Shown piece by piece: positions 15,092 through 16,432 of a DNA stretch of 16,432 nucleotides. The translations under genes were made by a program, and so were the position numbers. Location: assembly GCA_009785045.1 (NCBI GenBank), contig WQXC01000023.1, forward strand, positions 1 through 16,432. Reading direction: 5' to 3'. Below the pieces are notes generated by a model. That model had not been told where the DNA came from and made no database searches. It saw nothing but the letters and a program-made list of their open reading frames with translations. Positions within the stretch are counted from its first letter, which is position 1; each line of letters opens with the position of its first letter. Origin of the DNA: Treponema sp. Its GTDB lineage: Bacteria > Spirochaetota > Spirochaetia > Treponematales > Breznakiellaceae.

Positions 15092-15136
15092 TTTGAAGTG
15101 TATGCCTAAAACGGTCAATCAGGCGGAGCATGCTGC
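15092..15136 (+). repeat. 45-bp direct repeat, copy 1
   Basis: Starts TTTGAAGTGTATGCC and ends GGCGGAGCATGCTGC. It is identical over 45 bp to 15150-15194, with the two starts 58 bp apart. It lies just upstream of the fliO promoter. Confidence 0.95.
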
Positions 15137-15149
15137 TGTCCAGAAAAAC

Positions 15150-15194
15150 TTTGAAGTGTATGCCTAAAACGGTCAATCAGGCGGAGCATGCTGC
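15150..15194 (+). repeat. 45-bp direct repeat, copy 2; left arm of an inverted pair
   Basis: A perfect copy of 15092-15136. It also pairs with the diverged inverted copy at 15311-15353, making it the left terminal arm of the hairpin-rich element that follows. Confidence 0.95.
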
Positions 15195-15310
15195 GGTTCG
15201 TCAAAACCCTGGCAAAGAGCCCGCCTCCGAGCCCTTCGCTTTAGTCTTTACTTCGTAAATCCCGCTCGGTCTCTCCGGCGGAGAGCGCCAGAAGGTTTTG
15301 CCGATCCGCC

Positions 15311-15353
15311 CATGCTCCCGCCTGTGTAACAAATTTTTGAGCATAAACTTCAA
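15311..15353 (-). repeat. Diverged third copy of the 45-bp repeat, inverted
   Basis: Read on the minus strand it begins TTTGAAGTTTATGC and ends AGGCGGGAGCATG. Both ends match the 45-bp repeat nearly perfectly and the middle has diverged. Confidence 0.75.
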
Positions 15354-15363
15354 AAAATAACAG

Positions 15364-15388
15364 AATTTAGAGGTTTTTGCGGATTTTT
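15364..15388. repeat. 25-bp direct repeat, copy A (displaced XRE gene 3' end)
   Basis: 25 bp identical to 16173-16197, which is the last codons and stop of the XRE-type gene. Looser similarity extends left: AAACTTCAAAA occurs at 15345-15355 and at 16145-16155 with different spacing. This copy is not part of any gene. The two copies flank the nuclease gene and the candidate small RNA. Confidence 0.9.
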
Positions 15389-15390
15389 AC

Positions 15391-15419
15391 TTGACATCTT
15401 CTTTGTATTATGCTATATA
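15391..15419 (+). promoter_or_regulatory. Strong sigma70-like promoter on the plus strand
   Basis: Perfect TTGACA (15391-15396), a 17-bp spacer and TATATA (15414-15419); a TATATT two bases further right is an alternative -10. It points away from the flagellar operon, towards the two hairpins at 15432-15471. No protein frame follows. Confidence 0.65.
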
Positions 15420-15425
15420 TTGATT

Positions 15426-15479
15426 ATTCCCGCGAATGGTGCGCCATTCGCTCCCGCGCTTAGGGTGCGGGTTTTTTTT
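15426..15479 (+). ncRNA. Candidate small RNA of about 54 nt made of two hairpins
   Basis: After the promoter at 15391-15419, the first hairpin is GCGAATGG-TGCG-CCATTCGC (15432-15451, perfect 8-bp stem). The second is CCCGCGC-TTAGG-GTGCGGG (15453-15471, one G-T pair), followed directly by eight T (15472-15479), a standard intrinsic terminator. The predicted RNA starts near 15426 and has almost no unpaired sequence. Its last 20 nt are antisense to the 3' end and stop codon of the nuclease gene. The 5' end is estimated from the -10 position. The alternative is a leader or terminator remnant of a lost gene. Confidence 0.5.
15453..15479 (+). terminator. Intrinsic terminator, plus strand
   Basis: A 7-bp GC-rich stem with a 5-nt loop, then eight T. 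On the minus strand the same hairpin carries the nuclease stop codon in its loop and has no U-run after it. Confidence 0.8.
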
Positions 15480-16086
15480 GCTCTGGCAGCCAGTTTTCTG
15501 GAGCTTCTACAATACCACCTGTAGTTTTTACCTTCTCTGGAAGGCGTGAATCTTCCAAATGAGACAGTTTCATTTTTAATTGAAAATCTGCAGAATTACG
15601 GATTTCACGTGCCATATGTCCAAATGGAACCATAACCCCTACCTTCTTTTCTGGGTATTCTGCTTTAACCATCTCTATAGCAGGTATCATATCTGAATCA
15701 CCAGATACTATTACAGCCCTATCAAATTCATTCTTTATTGCACATTGATATAAAAATAATGCAACATTAACATCCGACCTTTTCTCTTCGTGAGTGGTAT
15801 AAGTCCGATGACATAGGTAACATTTTCGAGTAATTTCCTTAAACTTTCCTAATATTGGCTTGACACCATTTGCGACAAGAGCAGCAACATATTTTCTATG
15901 TTTTGCCATTCTATCAATATTCCAGTGTGTATATGCTGTAAAATAGTAAACATCACCTAGTTCTTCATCATCTTTTAAAAACTTGCTGCAAAGAAGACGA
16001 AGGTCAAGCCAACGGCAATCGGCAGCATGATTTCTTAAACTGTGATAAAGATTAAAACCATCAATGAAGAAATTCACTTTTATCAT
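15460..16086 (-). CDS. NYN domain (LabA/DUF88-type, PIN-like) putative ribonuclease
   Basis: A soluble protein of 208 residues. The fold signature is clear: FFIDGFNLY (Asp9), EKRSDVNVAL (Asp105) and VIVSGDSDM (Asp130, Asp132), the acidic residues expected to bind metal in NYN/PIN-like nucleases. A CYLC pair (Cys89, Cys92) just before EEKRSDV may bind zinc, as in some family members. The C-terminal tail is Pro/Lys-rich. RNA cleavage is expected from the fold, and the substrate is unknown. The start is the ATG 16086-16084 with GGAG 6 nt upstream; an in-frame ATG 13 codons earlier has no such site. The gene sits between 25-bp direct repeats, and a plus-strand small RNA candidate overlaps its 3' end. 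This points to an acquired cassette. Confidence 0.88.
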   Translation of the reverse strand: MIKVNFFIDGFNLYHSLRNHAADCRWLDLRLLCSKFLKDDEELGDVYYFTAYTHWNIDRMAKHRKYVAALVANGVKPILGKFKEITRKCYLCHRTYTTHEEKRSDVNVALFLYQCAIKNEFDRAVIVSGDSDMIPAIEMVKAEYPEKKVGVMVPFGHMAREIRNSADFQLKMKLSHLEDSRLPEKVKTTGGIVEAPENWLPEQKKPAP

Positions 16087-16154
16087 ACTATTCTCCAGAG
16101 GCAGCTTAGCATAAAAATGAAACAAGTAACAAGCATAATAATAAAAACTTCAAA

Positions 16155-16172
16155 ACCCTAGGTTTAAAGGGT
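16155..16172 (-). terminator. Weak terminator-like hairpin after the XRE gene
   Basis: On the minus strand ACCCT and AGGGT form a 5-bp stem with an 8-nt loop, 3 nt after the XRE stop codon, followed by TTTTGAAGTTTTT. It may partly separate the XRE and nuclease transcripts. The stem is short. Confidence 0.3.
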
Positions 16173-16197
16173 AATTTAGAGGTTTTTGCGGATTTTT
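16173..16197. repeat. 25-bp direct repeat, copy B (3' end of the XRE gene)
   Basis: Identical to 15364-15388. It contains the last codons (RKIRKNL) and the TAA stop of the XRE-type gene, so it is probably the original copy. The distance between the copies is 809 bp. Confidence 0.9.
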
Positions 16198-16432
16198 CGC
16201 ATGGAGTCTTTGAGAGATTTGTCGAAAGAAGCGCTTAAAGAAGCCGAAAAGTCATCAAGGCACTTATTTATGGTTTTTATTGTGGATGCTGATACCGCTT
16301 CCTGGGGTTTAAACAGTTCGTAAACATCGATTCCCAAAGCATTTGCCATTTTTACGAGTGAAAATGGAGATACCCAACCTCTTTCCGTCTCTATCTCAGA
16401 CAAGTAATTTGTAGAAATCTCCATTTTTTCTG
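16176..16432 (-). CDS. XRE/Cro-CI-type transcriptional regulator, 5' end beyond the window
   Basis: Partial gene: the reading frame is open to the right edge, where the codons before the internal ATG at 16424 read GAA-AAA. The visible part begins in the middle of an HTH_3 domain: EKMEISTNYLSEIETERGWVSPFSLVKMANALGIDVYELFKP contains the recognition helix and the two following helices. The first two helices must lie outside. The 40-residue tail is helical and basic at the end, ending KIRKNL. It probably regulates itself and perhaps neighbours; its targets cannot be seen. Its 3' end is the source of the 25-bp repeat flanking the nuclease gene, which starts about 90 bp downstream on the same strand. 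Confidence 0.85.
   Translation of the reverse strand, partial: EKMEISTNYLSEIETERGWVSPFSLVKMANALGIDVYELFKPQEAVSASTIKTINKCLDDFSASLSASFDKSLKDSMRKIRKNL

Larger units (their letters stand above)
15150..15353. mobile_element. MITE-like structured element with imperfect terminal inverted repeats
   Basis: About 204 bp with no coding frame. The terminal arms are TTTGAAGTGTATGC at the left and GCATAAACTTCAAA at the right (one mismatch), continuing inward to CAGGCGGAGCATG versus CATGCTCCCGCCTG (one inserted C). Inside are nested stems: CAAAACC/GGTTTTG (15202-15208 with 15294-15300) stacked on CTGGC/GCCAG, then CCGAGC/GCTCGG enclosing TTTAC-TTC-GTAAA (15247-15259), and CTCTCC-GGC-GGAGAG (15271-15285). 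The whole folds as a branched structure. No target-site duplication is clear. It could be a non-autonomous element or a structured RNA. Confidence 0.6.

Noticed and set aside
15023..15118. N-terminal extension of FliO from TTG at 15118
   Set aside because: The extension is encoded by the promoter and part of the 45-bp repeat, has no good ribosome binding site, and would bury the signal peptide.
15092..15353. Integron attC sites or a CRISPR array
   Set aside because: GCCTAAAAC/GTTTTAGGC resembles attC core motifs but has two extra bases and no matching partner site. Two direct copies with one 13-bp spacer are not a CRISPR array.

Overview
The window looks like the chromosome of a spirochaete close to Treponema. 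The main reason is an unbroken minus-strand run of flagellar genes in the order fliO-fliP-fliQ-fliR-flhB-flhA-flhF-flhG, a membrane protein, a WhiG/FliA-type sigma factor and a FapA (DUF342) protein. I recall this order from treponemes; I could not run a database comparison. Nearly everything is on the minus strand and is described here from high to low coordinates.

Region 1 (about 15390-16432, right edge): the C-terminal part of an XRE-type regulator that continues beyond the window, then a NYN/LabA-type (PIN-like) nuclease gene. A perfect 25-bp direct repeat flanks the nuclease gene. One copy is the 3' end of the XRE gene. On the plus strand, converging on the nuclease gene, lies a consensus-like promoter followed by two hairpins and a U-run, which is a candidate small RNA of about 54 nt.

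Region 2 (about 15090-15360): an intergenic repeat zone. It has two perfect 45-bp direct repeats and a diverged third copy in inverted orientation, enclosing a stretch full of nested hairpins (a MITE-like or REP-like element).

Region 3 (587-15083): one tightly packed transcription unit of 14 genes, from a sigma70-like promoter at 15055-15083 to an intrinsic terminator at 587-619. fliO-fliP-fliQ-fliR-flhB-flhA encode the membrane export gate of the flagellar type III secretion system. flhF and flhG encode the GTPase/ATPase pair that controls flagellar position and number. Downstream come a two-helix membrane protein, the flagellar sigma factor, FapA, a small Gln-rich protein, a membrane-anchored coiled-coil protein shaped like SwrB, a DUF4105 exported/membrane protein and a small hypothetical. 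Most gene gaps are under 30 nt and several are 1-nt stop/start overlaps, so translational coupling is likely. FliO is best explained by a CTG start codon.

Region 4 (1-590): tRNA-Asn(GTT) with its own promoter and terminator, preceded in plus-strand coordinates by a structured hairpin element whose two ends copy the T-arm of that tRNA, and by a 13-G and a 20-T homopolymer. There is no convincing protein gene in 1-446.
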